From Chenopodium formosanum (Eukaryota; Streptophyta; Magnoliopsida; Caryophyllales; Amaranthaceae), in assembly GCA_024500155.1 (NCBI GenBank), contig CM044858.1, positions 23,485,795 to 23,549,794 of the forward strand: a DNA stretch of 64,000 nt. The letters are read 5' to 3'. Of the stretch, positions 45,701 through 58,436 are shown one piece after another (position 1 is the first letter of the stretch; every line of letters starts with the position of its first letter). Below the pieces are notes generated by a model. That model was not told the origin of the DNA. It worked only from the letters and a program-made list of their open reading frames with translations, and searched no databases. A program made the translations under genes and the position numbers.

Positions 45701-47245
45701 CATTTTGGCCGAATTTGCTTGATTTTGGTTCTACAACACCTTAAAACCTTACCTTATAACATGCTTTTTTTGTGATTTCTTTTCTTAGGAAGTTATAAAT
45801 ACATATATTAGACAAGAATCAAGCCTTTTCAAGTTCATTAGAAAAAGCGTGTAGAAAATAGGAACGCTTCTTCTCATTTTGCCTGAATTTGCTTGATTTC
45901 GATTCTACCAGATCTTAAAACCTTATAACTTGCTTTGTTTTTGTGATTTCTATACTTAGGCAGTTACAAATAAATATATTTGACATGACTCAAGCATTTA
46001 TAAGTTTATTAGAAAGAGCATGTAGAAAATGGGAACGCTTCTTACCATTTTGCCCGAAAATGCTTGATTTTGGTTCTAGAAGACCTTAAAACCTTATAAC
46101 ATCCATTTTTTTTTGTGATTTATTCTATTATGAAGTTATAAATACATATGTTTGACATGAGTCAAGCCTTTCCATGTTCATTAGAAAGAGCATGTTGAAA
46201 ATGAGAATGCTTTTTCCCATTTTACTCGAATTTCCTTGATTTCGGTTCTACAAGACCTTTAAACCTTATAACTTGCTTTGTTTTTGTGATTTCTATGCTT
46301 AGGCAGTTATAAATACATATATTTGACATGATTCAAGCATTTATAAGTTCATTAGAAAGAGCATCTAGAAAATGGGAATGCTTCTTACTATTTTGCCTGA
46401 ATATGCTTGATTTTGGTTCTACAAGGCCTCAAAACCTTATAACATCCTTTTTTTGTGATTTCTTTAGTTAGGAAGTTATAAATACATATATTTGACATGA
46501 ATCAAGCCTTTTCAAGTTCATTAGAAAGAGCATGTAGAAAATGGGAACGCTTCTTCTCATTTTGCCCGAATTTGCTTGATTTCGGTTCTACCTGACCTTA
46601 AAACCTTATAACTAGCTTTGTCTTAGTGATTTCTATGCTTAGGAAGTTACTAATATATATATGTGACATGATTCAAGCCTTTATAAATTCATTAGAAAGA
46701 GCATGTTGAAAACGGGAACGCTTCTTCCTATTTTGGCCGAATTTGGTTGATTTTGGTTCCACCAGACCTTAAAACCTTATAACATCCTTTTTTTTGTGAT
46801 TTCTTTTGTTAAGAAGTTATAAATACATATATTTGACATGACTCAAGCCTTTTCAAGTTCATTAGAAAGTGCATGTAGAAAATGAGAACGCTTCTTCTTA
46901 TTTTGCCTGAATTTGCTTGATTTCGGTTCTACCGGACCTTAAAACCTTATAAAATTCTTTCTCTTTGTTATTTATTTGTTTAGGCAGTTAAAAATTCATA
47001 TATTTGACATGATTCAAGCCTTTATAAGTTCATTAGAAGGAGCATGTAGAATATGGGAACGCTTCTTCCCATTTTGGCCGAATTTGCTTTATTTTGGTTT
47101 TACAAGACCTTAAAACCTTATAACATGCTTTTTTTTTGTGATTTCTTTTCTTAGGAATTTATAAATACATATATTAGACATGAATCAAGCCTTTTCAAGT
47201 TCATTAGAAAGAGTGTGTAGAAAATGGGAACGCTTCTTCTCATAT
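42786..47245. repeat. ~171-bp satellite array
   Basis: Tandem monomers of about 168-173 bp. The start word TTCATTAGAAAGAGCATGTAG occurs, with variants, about 27 times (for example 42798, 42969, 43140, 43311, ... 46858, 47029, 47201). Each monomer contains TTTGCTTGATTT, ACCTTAAAACCTTATAAC and AAATACATATATTTGACATG. Monomers differ at the CCTTTTCAAG/CATTTATAAG site in a partly alternating way, hinting at a two-monomer unit. One short monomer (about 131 bp) lies near 43992-44122. The array shares no evident sequence with the 79-bp satellite and ends about 140 bp before the transposase ORF. No gene is seen. Confidence 0.95.
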
Positions 47246-50200
47246 GATGTTAATTGGTAACAATAATTTTCATTTTGATGACCTTAAATAGTTAAATGAC
47301 CTAAAAGAATGTCATTCTTGTAAGTGCTTTACTTACTTTGTCTATGCTTTTTGTATCATTTATTTTTTAGCGAAACTGCTATATAATGAGGGAGGATCGA
47401 GCATGGATGTTTAAACGGTTAGAAGGAAAATTCCTTAGTCCAACTTTTGCAAAAAAGGTCAACGAATTTATTACATTTGCTACCACACAAGACAATGTCG
47501 TGATAGATGGTGTGATGAAATGTCCATGTGCACAGTGTCGAAATATTCCTTATCAAGATCTTGATACCATTAATGAGCATCTCTATAGGCATGGTTTTTT
47601 GCCTAACTATTTCCAATGGGTTTTTCATGGTGACCTGCACTTCCAAAGAGAATCCCAAAGTAGCAGCTCCATATCCACCGAGGATGCATTGAACCCATAT
47701 AGAAACATGGTATTAGATGCCTTTGGACTAGAAGGTGGTTTAGAAAATATTGAAGAAGAGCCACATGCTAGTTACAAGAAGTTCTTTGACATGTTGAAGG
47801 CAGCGGAAGAGCAATTGTATGATGGCTGCAAGTTGTTTGTATTGTCTGCTGCTGCAAGGATGGCAAACATCAAGTGCGAGTATAATATTCCACATAAAGC
47901 TATAGATGGTGTTGCTTCCTTAATGAAAGACATGTGCCCAGATGAAAACAAGATGACAAATAGTTTTTACAAGACTAAGAAATTGCTTGAAGGGCTAGAA
48001 CTTCTGCACCAAAAGATTCATGTATGTCCAAATGGATGTATGTTATTTTGGAAGGAACACAAAGATCTCAAAGAATGTCTATATTGCAAAGGAAGTCGTT
48101 ATAAGACACTTAGAGAAAGTGGCAACAATTCTCCTCATAGTGCTCTTATTTACTTTCCTATAGGCCCGAGATTACAAAGATTATATGCAACAAGATCTAC
48201 TGCGGAGCAGATGAGGTGGCATAAAGATAATCCTCGAGTTCATGGCCTTATGTCTCATCCAAGCCTTATGTCTCATCCAAGTGATGGAGAGGCGTGGAAA
48301 CACCTAGATAAAGAGTACCCTTCTTATGCTGCGGAACCTAGAAATGTCCAACTAGGTCTTTGTACCGACGGATTTTCACCATTTGGAAAGACAGGTTGGC
48401 AATATTCTTGTTGGCCCGTCATTTTAACTCCTTATAATCTTTCACCTGAATTGTGCATGAAGAAACCTTTTATGTTTCTAAGTTTGATAATTCCAGGTCC
48501 GAAGAATCCTAAAGGGAATCTCGATGTGTACTTGCAACCTCTTATTGAAGAGTTAAAGCAATTACGGGAGGTTGGGTTACTGACTTACGACATCTCGCAA
48601 AAACAAAATTTTCAATTGAAGGCTGCATTGCTTTGGACTATTAGTGATTTTCCGGCTTATGGCATGCTTTCAAGATGGACCACGTCGGGTAGATTAGCTT
48701 GCCCATATTGTATGGAAAACACTAAGGCTTTCACTCTTAAAAATGGTGGAAAACAAAGTTGGTTTGATTGTCACTGTCAGTTTTTACCCCTTGATCATAA
48801 TTTTCGAAAAAATAAGAGTGCTTTTTTTAAAGACAGAGTTGAGAATGATTCCCCACCACCACGAATGAGTGGTGAGGACATTTGGAATCGAGTATCTTTA
48901 TTTCCAAAAACTGTTGAGCAAATAAGGGGTGATGATAACGAGGCAGAAGGATATGGAAAGTTCCACCATTGGACAAAGCAAAGCGTCTTTTGGGAGCTTC
49001 CATATTGGAGCAAGCTCTTGATACGCCACAATCTTGATGTCATGCACATTGAAAAAAATGTATTTGATAATGTGTTTCACACTGTAATGGATGTTAAGGG
49101 TAAAACTAAAGACAATGTGAAAGCAAGAAGAGACTTGGGGGAGTATTGTAAACGACGAAAATTGGAGGCGCAAGATGTTGTTAATAGTAAAGGGGGAAAA
49201 CGGACTTTAAAACCGAATGCTCCTTTTGTGTTGCCTAAAGAGAAAAGGAAACTTATTTGAGAATGGGTGCAGAAATTAAAGTTTCCTGATGGATATGCTT
49301 CTAATTTAGGTAGATGTGTTGATTTAAAGGAGTGTAAGCTATTCGGTATGAAAAGTCATGATTGTCATGTTTTTATGCAACAATTGCTACCAGCGGTATT
49401 TAAAGACTTGTTACCCTTAAATGTGTGGAATGTTATTACTGAGTTGAGCCAATTTTTATAGAGATCTTTGCGCCACCACCTTAAAAATTACTGACATGGT
49501 GCGATTGGAAGAAAATATTCCTGAAATTATTTGCAAATTAGAGAGAATATTTCCGCCTGGTTTTTTTAATAGTATGGAGCATCTTCCTATTCATTTGCCA
49601 TATGAGGCAAAAATTGGTGGGCCGGTTCAATATAGGTGGATGTACCCTTTTGAGAGGTAATTATATAAAATTCATCTTTTACTTTCTTTTTTTTAAAATT
49701 AATTTGAAGATACTTAGCATTTTTTATTATAGGTTTTTATACCATTTAAAGAGGAAAGTGGGTAATAAAGCGCGAGTAGAAGCCTCAATTTTTAATGCCT
49801 ACCTACTCGAGGAGGTAACAAATTTTTGCTCCCTTTATTTTGAAGAAGAAGTTGACTCTAAGGTGAAGGATTTAGGATTGGGTGCACATGCTAAAAGTGA
49901 ATTGAACAATAATCCTGACTTACCTGAGATGTTCTCTTCAACTTTTGGACATAATTCGTCAGAAGGTCAATTTTGTTACCTTGTTGAAAAAGATTACAAA
50001 GTTGCTCACCGATATGTTCTAAGTAATTGTGAAACTCTACAGCAATATGAAAGGTAAATTTCTATAAAAGCACCATAACATGTCGCTCGTAACATATCTA
50101 TATGTTTACATACTAATATAATTAACAGTTTGTTTGAAGAACAAATGATCAGAGAACATAGATGCCAAAGTTCAGATGAAGTTTGGATCAAATATGAAGA

Positions 50201-50468
50201 CATATATCCTGATTGGTTCTAAGATTATGTAAGTCACTCAACTAATATAAAATACTAATTAAATATATGATTAACTAGTGTTTTTAGCATGTTAGTATAT
50301 GACCGTAATGACATTTTGAACCTTTGATTAATATAGGTTTTGGAAAAGGGCATCAAAAATGACATTGTTCGCTCATTAGCATTTGGACCACTAACAAGAG
50401 TTCGAAAATTTAATCACTATCACATCAATGGCTATCATTTTCATACTCTTTCTCATGGAAAAAACAAG

Positions 50469-52161
50469 TGTAATCCCTCGTATTTATAAATATATTATAA
50501 ATGAATTTTTATTTCATTTATAATATTTATGTGTGTTTTTCCGAGATTATTTTTGGGTTGATAATTGATTTTGTTCTAAAAGGATTTTTAATTGTCCATT
50601 CTACATTTATGCCATACATATTAAAAAAAGCTAGTCCATTTCATTTATCTAATTGGCCCATTAATTTTAGGAGGCCCAATCTTAAAACTAACCCTACACC
50701 ATTATCTCCCCTATAAATACCCCATACATCCCTAAATTTTTTTCCCCACACAAAAGGTTAGTCTTATATTTCCTCTTTATTTTCTTTATTTTATTTTTCC
50801 TTTATTTTCTTTTTCCTTTAATTTCTTTTTCCTTTTTCTTTTTTTTTTTTCTTCCTTTCTTTTCCTTTTCTTTTTTTTCTTTCTTTTCTTTTCCTCCTCC
50901 TTCCTACGTGAGCTTCCTCCTTCTTCCTACGTGAGCCATGCTCACTGCTTCACCCAACTACCATTGTTGCTGCTCCTGTTCATGGTTGCTGCCACCACCG
51001 GCGGGCCTCCCTGCCGCCGCCACCTGGTCGCCGGCGACCACCCAGCTGGCGCCTACCACCGCAGCCACCTTTTCCCCCTTCTTCCTCCTTTGTTTTCTTA
51101 TATTTTGCTTCAAAATTATTACTTTTGTTTTGGGTTTTATTTTTGTAGTATAAAGATTATATTTTTAGTATCAAAATCATGTTTTTGATAGTTTAAATTA
51201 TTAATTTCAGATTTATAATTGTTATTATAATTTTCATATTTTATAATTATAAAACCTAGGGTTTTAATTTATTGAAATTGGGATTTTAGGGTTCTAATGA
51301 CTAATTAATTTGGGGCTTTTGTTCCTAGTCAATTTCTAATGATTAATTAAGCATAAAAACATGTTTTAAAGGAAGTTTTAAGGACTTTTAATGTAGATTA
51401 TATTGCTGAAAATTTTTATATGTATTAATTTGTGATTATGGGTTATTTTCTAGGAGGTGATTATTCCTTAGGAGACTTTTAAGTGATTAAAATTGGCGCA
51501 AAGGATTGTTTACACGAGGTACGTACATGTCTACTTCGTTGCAAGTAGTGTCATGTTTAGGTTAGTAAGTATGTTGAGTCAATTGAATTGTTTAAGTGTG
51601 GAGTCTTGATTAATGAATTTGTGTTATATGTTTATTTACTTTAATTAGTTGAGCATGCTAGGTTTTGTGCGTTGTAACTTGTATGTACTCAGCTTTGTTG
51701 ATTGCGTACTTTTGTGTGTGTCTTTCTTTGGTCATGGCCTTCGCCTTTCAATGACCCTGTGATGATCCAATTATTACACTTGTATTATTGGGGAGCAGTA
51801 TTGCACAGGTTAGCTTGATGATGTGAAGTTCAGGGATTTGACAAACGCATTGTCAAGGGATTGTGTGATTGAGAGTATTCGATTCTTGTGTTAAACTTAT
51901 TTATGCTTTGCTATTTCGTTTATGTCATGGATTTTGATTACTGGTTTGGTTTTAAATAAGGGCCTTTATGGTTCCAACTTGTAAGCCTTGCTTATTCGTT
52001 TTCTGAACTGTGTTATTTTAAAAAAATTATGTTTGGTTTTCCGCTGCAATACTTTGATAAAGCCTTAACGTTTTAACACGTGGCGGTAACATGTCAATGG
52101 TTCTCCACTATTTTATTTAAAGTAAGTGGTTTGGAAAAGGGAGAATTATTGGGGTGTTACA
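50469..52161 (+). mobile_element. Solo LTR-1, copy B (internally deleted)
   Basis: TGTAATCCCT...GGGGTGTTACA, 1693 bp, flanked by ACAAG (50464-50468 and 52162-52166) at the same codon as in copy A. Relative to A it lacks A positions 3337-5872; the junction at 51560-51561 shares only GG with both A sides, so an internal deletion through 2-bp microhomology is likely. TATA box at 50712-50719. Confidence 0.92.
50712..50719 (+). promoter_or_regulatory. TATA box of solo LTR-1, copy B
   Basis: TATAAATA in the same context as 2376-2383 of copy A, followed by a shorter pyrimidine tract. Confidence 0.55.
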
Positions 52162-53226
52162 ACAAGTCAACTATGAATTATGGTATATATGTGAAAAGTG
52201 TCCAAGGAAGTGATTATTATGGAATTCTACAAGAAATAATAGAGTTAACTTATGTTGGAGCAAGAAAGCGTTATACAACAGTGTTGTTTAAGTGTGAGTG
52301 GTTTGATGTTGGACCTGGCATTAGGATACATGATAAGTATAATCTTGTTGAGGTGAACCATTCAAAACGATATCCAAAATATGATCCGTTCGTACTGGCA
52401 TATCAAGCCGAACAAGTATATTATGCTCCTTGTCCTAGTAGTAGTAGTAGTAATAAAAGAAATTAGTGGTGGTTTGTTTTCAACATTAAGGCAAGAGGAT
52501 TTATTGATGCGCCCGTTGAGCCTAATGCATTCCAAGTTGCTTCAATTGAAAATCCTCCTTTGTTATTTGAATTTGAAGTAGGTGAGGAAGAAGTCCAAGA
52601 GCTTTCTTGTAATGAATATGAGGAAGTGGAAGAGGGAGAGGATGAGGAGGAGGAGGAGGAGGAGGAGGAGGAGGAGGAATTAGAGGAAGATGATGAAGAG
52701 GAAGATGAAGAAAATAGTTCATTTTAGATTAGACATTTTACTTTTTACTTTGGTTTATCTTAATTTTCAAATATTTTTAATGCCTTTAACTTCTTGTTAT
52801 TGTAATTTTGATAATTAAATTTTATATTATATGAAATTTATATCATATAGTTAATATTACTTCTTTAGTATATTTAACTCTTACAGTGCCTATATTACCT
52901 TGTCTTTTCTCATTTTCTAGTGTGCAGATACACAAAAATAGTTCTAACTAGAGGTGGCTTTAATGGAAGGGGTCCAATCATTAGGCGTCAACCTAATGTT
53001 TCATCACAACTTTCTTCTCAACAAACACCATCACATGGTGAAATGAATGATAATTCTCATACGGAAGAACTATATAGGGATCAAGAGGAGATGGAAATTG
53101 ATGATGCAGATGGTGCTGGCTATAACGAAAATGAAAAGGAAGTAGAGTTTCCTGATGACACGGGTAATCCAGATGCTTCTCAAGTATTGCACAAAACTGA
53201 GGGACGGTGAGTAACCTTAGTTAATA

Positions 53227-53425
53227 CTACCTCCATTTCTTTTTAGTTGACACGTATTCCTTTTTAGGAAGTTTCTTTTTAGTTGACATGTTTCCTTTTT
53301 AGGTAAATTTTTTACCTTGCATTTACAAGCTACCCCACTTGCCTTTTCATTCTCTATCACTCTCTCTCCTCTCCTTAATATATGTGCCTAAATCAAACGC
53401 GTCAACTAAATAGAAACGGAGGAAG
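53227..53425. mobile_element. Stowaway-like MITE, copy B
   Basis: 199 bp with ends CTACCTCCATTTC and GAAACGGAGGAAG, TA target duplication (53225-53226 and 53426-53427), at the same intron site and with the same length as copy A. Confidence 0.85.
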
Positions 53426-53436
53426 TATAATTGAAT

Positions 53437-53439
53437 GAG

Positions 53440-53475
<36 letters not shown>

Positions 53476-53531
53476 TGTGTGTATATATATATATATATGT
53501 GTATATATATATATGTGTATATATATATATA

Positions 53532-53584
<53 letters not shown>
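53437..53584. repeat. (TA)n/(TG) microsatellite
   Basis: About 148 bp of TATATA with interspersed TGTG, just before the TNPA-like exon 2 acceptor. Copy A has only about 19 bp at the same place (7739-7757), so the tract expanded or contracted after the duplication. Confidence 0.9.
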
Positions 53585-54139
53585 TGTTTCTAATTTCAGT
53601 GTTTATGAAACAGGTTTCATTTTCGTGAAGTTGTAGATGAAGTTGTTGAAACTTCATATAAGACTTATTTTATGGGGCCATGGATTAACTGGGCTAAGGT
53701 TCCGAAAGAAGCAAAAGCAATTTGGTGGAAAGCCTTTAAGGTATTTTCATTATGAAACCTGATATTTTTTAAAATTCAAAATCAATTTTTCCTTTAATAA
53801 ATTATATATCACTAACAAGTGGTGCATCATTGCTCAAAAGGCTAAGTTCTCTTGGGATCCTTCAATGGCAAAAATGGTAAAGAAAGGATGGCAGCAAAAA
53901 TGTTTTAGACGCCTTTCTAATGTGGTGAGTAAGATGTTCACAACAAAAGGTTATTGTGCTAAATGGTGTCACCAAAGCATTAGGAAACGACTTGCAGCTA
54001 TAAGAGCAACTGATACCTTCAAAAAGAAGTCTGCCCAATATTCGTTAAATAGAAAGAGGCTTGGGAAAGAAATGTCAATCCATTGCCAAGGATCTAAATC
54101 AACCGAACAAATTAAGATTAAATTGGTATGTCATTTACA

Positions 54140-54256
54140 GAATGCAGCTGCTCTGTTGCGACAGTGTTGCTGCTGTGCTGCGGTAGTGAGCTGCTGCTGC
54201 TGCTACTCTGTTGCGGTGCTGTGGCAGTGCTGCTGCAGTGTTGTGGCAGTGCTGCA
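54140..54256. repeat. CTG/CAG-rich tract, copy B
   Basis: About 115 bp of degenerate CTG units between the TNPA-like exon and the satellite, joining the satellite at the same sequence as copy A (GCAGTGCTGCAATTAGACTC). It is less than half as long as in A and lacks the preceding 150 bp seen at 11734-11884. Confidence 0.8.
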
Positions 54257-57200
54257 ATTAGACTCAATTAGCATTGTTAATTGCATTTAACTTTCATTTG
54301 ACTCAATTAGCTTTGTATAATGTGTTTGACTTTCATTTGACTCAATTAGCTTTGTTAATTGCATTTAACTTTCATTTAATTCAACAAGCTTTGTTTGAAT
54401 GTGTTTGACTTTTATTTGACTCAATTAGCTTTGTTGAATGCATTTTACTTTCATTTGATTCAAAAAGCTTCGTTTGAATGTGTTTGACTTTCATTTGACT
54501 CAATTATCTTTGTTGAATGCATTTGAGTTTCATTTGATTCAAAAACAATTGTTTGAATGTGTTTGACTTTCATTTGACTCAATTAGCTTTGTTGAATGCA
54601 TTTTACTTATATTTGATACAAAAAGCTTTGTTTGAATGTGTTTGACTTTCATTAGACTCAATTAGCTTTGTTGAATGCATTTGACTTTCATTTGATTCAA
54701 AAAGCTTTATTTGAATGTGTTTGACTTTCATTTGACTCAATTAGCTTTGTAGAATGCATTTAACTTCCATTTGACTCAATTAGCTTTGTATGAATGTGAT
54801 TGACTTTCATTTGAAATAATTAGCTTTGTTGAATGCATTTTACTATCATTTGATTCAAAAAGCTTCGTTTGAATGTGTTTGACTTTCATTTGACTCAATT
54901 ATCTTTGTTGAATGCATTTGAGTTTCAATTGATTCAAAAACAATTGTTTGAATGTGTTTGACTTTCATTTGACTCAATTAGCTTTGTTGAATGCATTTTA
55001 CTTATATTTGATACAAAAAGTTTTGTTTGAATGTGTTTGACTTTCATTTGACTCAATTAAATTTGTTGAATGCATTTGACTTTCATTTGATTCAAAAAGC
55101 TTTATTTGAATGTGTTTGACTTCCATTTAACTCAATTAACTTTGTTAAATGAATTTAACTTTCATTTGACTTAATTAGCTTTGTTTTAATGTGTTTGACT
55201 TTCATTTGATAAAAAAAGCTTTGTTGATTGAGTTTGAATTTCATTTGACTCAATAAGGTTTATTGAATGCATTGGACTTTCAATTGATTCAAAAAGCTTT
55301 ATATGAATGTCTTTGACTTTCATTTGACTCAATTAGCTTCGTTGAATGCATTTGACTTTCATTTTATTTTAAATGCTTTGTTTGAATGGGTTTGACTTTC
55401 ATTAGATTTAAAAAGCTTTGTTGAATGGATTTGACTTTCATTTGACTAAATTAGCTTTGTTGAATGCATTTCACTTTTATTTGATTAAAAATGCATTGTT
55501 TGAATATGTTTCACTTTCATTTGACTCAATTAACTTTGTAGAATGCATTTGACTTTCATTTGATTCAAAAATCTTTGTTTGAATATGTTTGACTTTCATT
55601 TGACTCAATTAGCTTTGTAGAAGGCGTTTGACCTTCATTTGAATCAATTAACTTTGTATGAATGTGTTTGACTTTCATTAGACTTAATTAGCTATGTTAA
55701 TTGCATTTCACTTTCATTTAATTCAAAAAGCTTTGTTTGAATGTGTTTGACTTTAATTTGACTCAATTATCTTTATCGAATGCATTTGACTTTCATTTGA
55801 TTTAAAAAGCTTTGTATGAATGTGTTTGACTTTCATTTTACTAAATTAACTTTGTATGAATGTGTTTGACTTTCATTTGACTCAATTAGCTTTGTTAAAT
55901 GCATTTTACTTTCATTTTATTCAAAAAGCTTCGTTTGAATGTGTTTAACTTTAATTTGACTTAATTAGCTTTGTTGAATGCATTCGACTTTCATTTGATT
56001 TAAAAAGCTTCGTGTGAATGTGTTTGACTTTAATTTGACTCAATTAGCTTTTTAGAATGCATTTGACTTTTATTTAACTCAATCAGCTTTGTATGAATGT
56101 GTTTACTTTCATTTAATTCTAAAAGCTTTGTTGAATGTGTTTGACTTTCATTCGAGTCAAAAAGCTTTGTTGAATGCATTTGAGTTTCATCTGATTCAAA
56201 AAGCTTTGTTTGAATGTGTTTGACTAACATTTGAATAAATTATCTTTGTTGAATGCATTTGACTTTCATTTGATTCAAAAAGCATTGTATGAATGTGTTT
56301 CATTTTCATTTGACTCAATTAGCTTTGTTGAATGCATTTGACTTTCCTTTGAGTTAAAAAGCTTTATTTGAATGTGTTTGAATTTCATTTGAATTAGCTT
56401 TGCAGAATGCATTTGACTTTCATTTGACTTAATTAGCTTTGTATGAATGTGTTTAACTTTGATTTGACTCAATTAGCTTTGTTAATTGCATTTCACTTTA
56501 ATTTTATTCCAAAAGCATTGTTTGAATGTATTTGACTTTCATTTGACTCAATTAGCTTTGTTTAATGCATTTTACTTTCATTTGATTCAAAAAGCTTTGT
56601 TTGAATGTGTTTGACTTTCATTTGACTCAATTAGCTATGTTTAATACATTTGACTTTCATTTGATTCAAAAAGCTTTGTTTGAATGTGTTTGACTTTCAT
56701 TTGACTCAATTATCTTTTTTGAATACATTTGATTTTCAATTGAATCAAAATGCTTTGTTTGAATGTGTTTGACTTTCATTTGACTCAATTAGCTTTGTTA
56801 AATGCATTTTACTTTTATTTGACTCAAAAATCTTTCTTTGAATGTGTTTGACTTTCACTTGACTCAATTAGCTTTGTTAATTGCATTTCACTTTCATTCA
56901 ATTTAACAAGGTTTGTTTGAATGTGTTTGACTTTTATTTGGCTCAATTAGCTTTGTAGAATGCAATTGACTTTCATTTGATTCAAAAAGTTTTGTTTGAA
57001 TGTGTTTGACTTTCATTTGATTCGATTATCTTTGTAAAATGCATTTGACTTTCATTTGATTCAAAAACAATTGTTTGAATGTGTTTGACTTTCATTTGAC
57101 TCAATTAGCTTTGCTGAATGCATTTTACTTTCATTTGATATAAAAAGCTTTGTTGAATGCATTTGACTTTCATTTGATTCAAAAAGCTTTATTTGAATGT

Positions 57201-58174
57201 GTTTGACTTTCATTTGACTCAATTAGCTTTGTAGAATGCATTTGATTTTCATTTGACTCAATTAGCTTTGTATGGATATGTTTGACTTTCATTTGACTCA
57301 ATTAGCTTTGTTAATTGCATTTCACTTTCATTGAATTCAAAAAGCTTTGTTTAATTGTGTTTGACTATCATTTGATTCAAAAAGCTTTGTATCAATGTGT
57401 TTGACTTTCATTTGACTCAATTAACTTTGTTGAATGCATTTGACTTTCATTTGATTCAAAAAGCTTTGTTTGAATGTGTTTGACTTTCATTTGAGTCAAA
57501 AAGCTTTGCTGTATGCATTTGACTTACAATTGATTCAAAAACCTTTGTTTAAATGTGTTTGACTTTCATTTGACTCAATTATCTTTGTTGAATGCATTTG
57601 ACTCAAAAAGCTTTGTTTGAATATGTTTGACTTTCATTTGACTAAATTATCGTTATTGAATGAATATGACTTTTATTTGGTTCAAAAAGTTTTGTTTGAA
57701 TGTGTTTGACATTCATTTGATTCCAAAAGCTTCGTATGAAATTGTTTGACTTTCATTTGACTCAATTTTCTTTTTTGAATGCATTTGACTTTCATTTGAT
57801 TCAAAAAGCTTTGTTTGAATGTGTTTGACTTTTATTTGACTCAATTATATTTGTTGAATGCATTTGACTTTCATTTGTTACAAAAAGCTTTGTTTGAATG
57901 TGTTTGACATTCATTTGATTCAAAAAGCTTTGTATGAATGTGTTTGACTTTCATTTTACTCAATTATCTTTGTTGAATGCATTTGACATTTATTTGATTC
58001 AAAAAGCTTTGTTTGAATGTGTTTAATTTTCATTTGACTCAATTAGCTTTGTTGCATGCAATTTGACTTTCATTTGATTCAAAAAGCTTTGTTTGAATGT
58101 GTTTAACTTTCATTTGACTCAATTAGCTTTGTTAATTGCATTTCACTTTCATTTAATTCAAAAAGCTTTCTTTG
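54257..58174. repeat. ~79-bp dimeric satellite array 4
   Basis: About 3.9 kb of the same satellite, corresponding to array 1 of copy A but less than half as long. The first and last units (around 54260-54500 and 57950-58174) match array 1 variants most closely, so the edges are conserved while the middle was lost or gained. No gene is seen. Confidence 0.95.
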
Positions 58175-58436
58175 AATGTTGATAACTTGTTATTTTATAT
58201 GATTTTAGGGTGATTTTTGAACCTTGTTTACTTGATATATTAGCATTTTGGTTCAGTTCTATCCTATTTTCAATCGATTTTTGTGTATCCCTTGCTTCAC
58301 TGGTTGTTAGTGTTATTGTTGAAATTTTAGGTGCAAAGACGATCATTTCAGGCATATGGATGATAGACCGAGGTTTGAAGCCGTCACAATGGAGCAAAAC
58401 TGAAGAAAATGTGAAGAGAAGGGCCTTAGAAGATCC

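Larger units (their letters stand above)
47386..52726 (+). pseudogene. CACTA (En/Spm) TNP2-like transposase, copy B
   Basis: The most complete transposase copy. From the ATG at 47386 (15 bp after a TTTTTTAG acceptor-like site) a 624-codon frame covers a Transpos_assoc-like N-terminus (AWMFKRL ... MKCPCAQC ... HLYRHGF, residues 5-75), then Transposase_21 (IGPRLQRLYATRSTAEQMRW, LGLCTDGFSPFGKTGWQYS, LWTISDFPAYGML, HNLDVMHIEKNVFDNV). The Asp in CTDGF and the Glu in MHIEKN are candidate catalytic residues. DUF4218-like exons follow (49261-49659, 49733-50055), then short exons, then DUF4216 (resuming at 52167). Lesions: TGA at 49258, a 1-base insertion near 49457, solo LTR-1 in the DUF4216 exon, and TAG at 52464. 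An in-frame 18-bp duplication encodes LMSHPS twice (about 48246-48281). Several lesions differ from those in copy A, so each decayed separately. Confidence 0.92.
52920..54125 (+). pseudogene. TNPA-like second CACTA gene (Transposase_24 type), copy B
   Basis: The same gene as 7237-11733, without the 3.4-kb insertion. Exon 1 (to 53206) encodes VLTRGGFNGRGPIIRRQPN and the acidic stretch EEMEIDDADGAGYNENEKEV; its presumed start ATG has become ATA at about 52938. The donor GACG/GTGAGTAA and acceptor GAAACAG/G join in phase to exon 53614-53740 (REVVDEVVETSYKTYFMGPW, INWAKVPKEAKAIWWKAFK). Exon 53841-54125 follows (AKFSWDPSMAKMVKKGWQQK, SIRKRLAAIRATDTFKKK, CQGSKSTEQIKIK) and ends at GTATGT. Splice-site and frame agreement across three exons supports the model. 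The frame then runs into the CTG-rich tract, so the C-terminus is missing. Fewer nonsense changes than copy A, but the start codon is lost. Confidence 0.78.

Noticed and set aside
42786..47245. Possible CRISPR array (regular repeats)
   Set aside because: Whole 171-bp monomers repeat with no unique spacers, in a plant genomic context; it is a satellite. The same applies to the 79-bp arrays.
53406..53657. Ile/Tyr-rich ORFs on both strands
   Set aside because: Produced by the (TA)n microsatellite.
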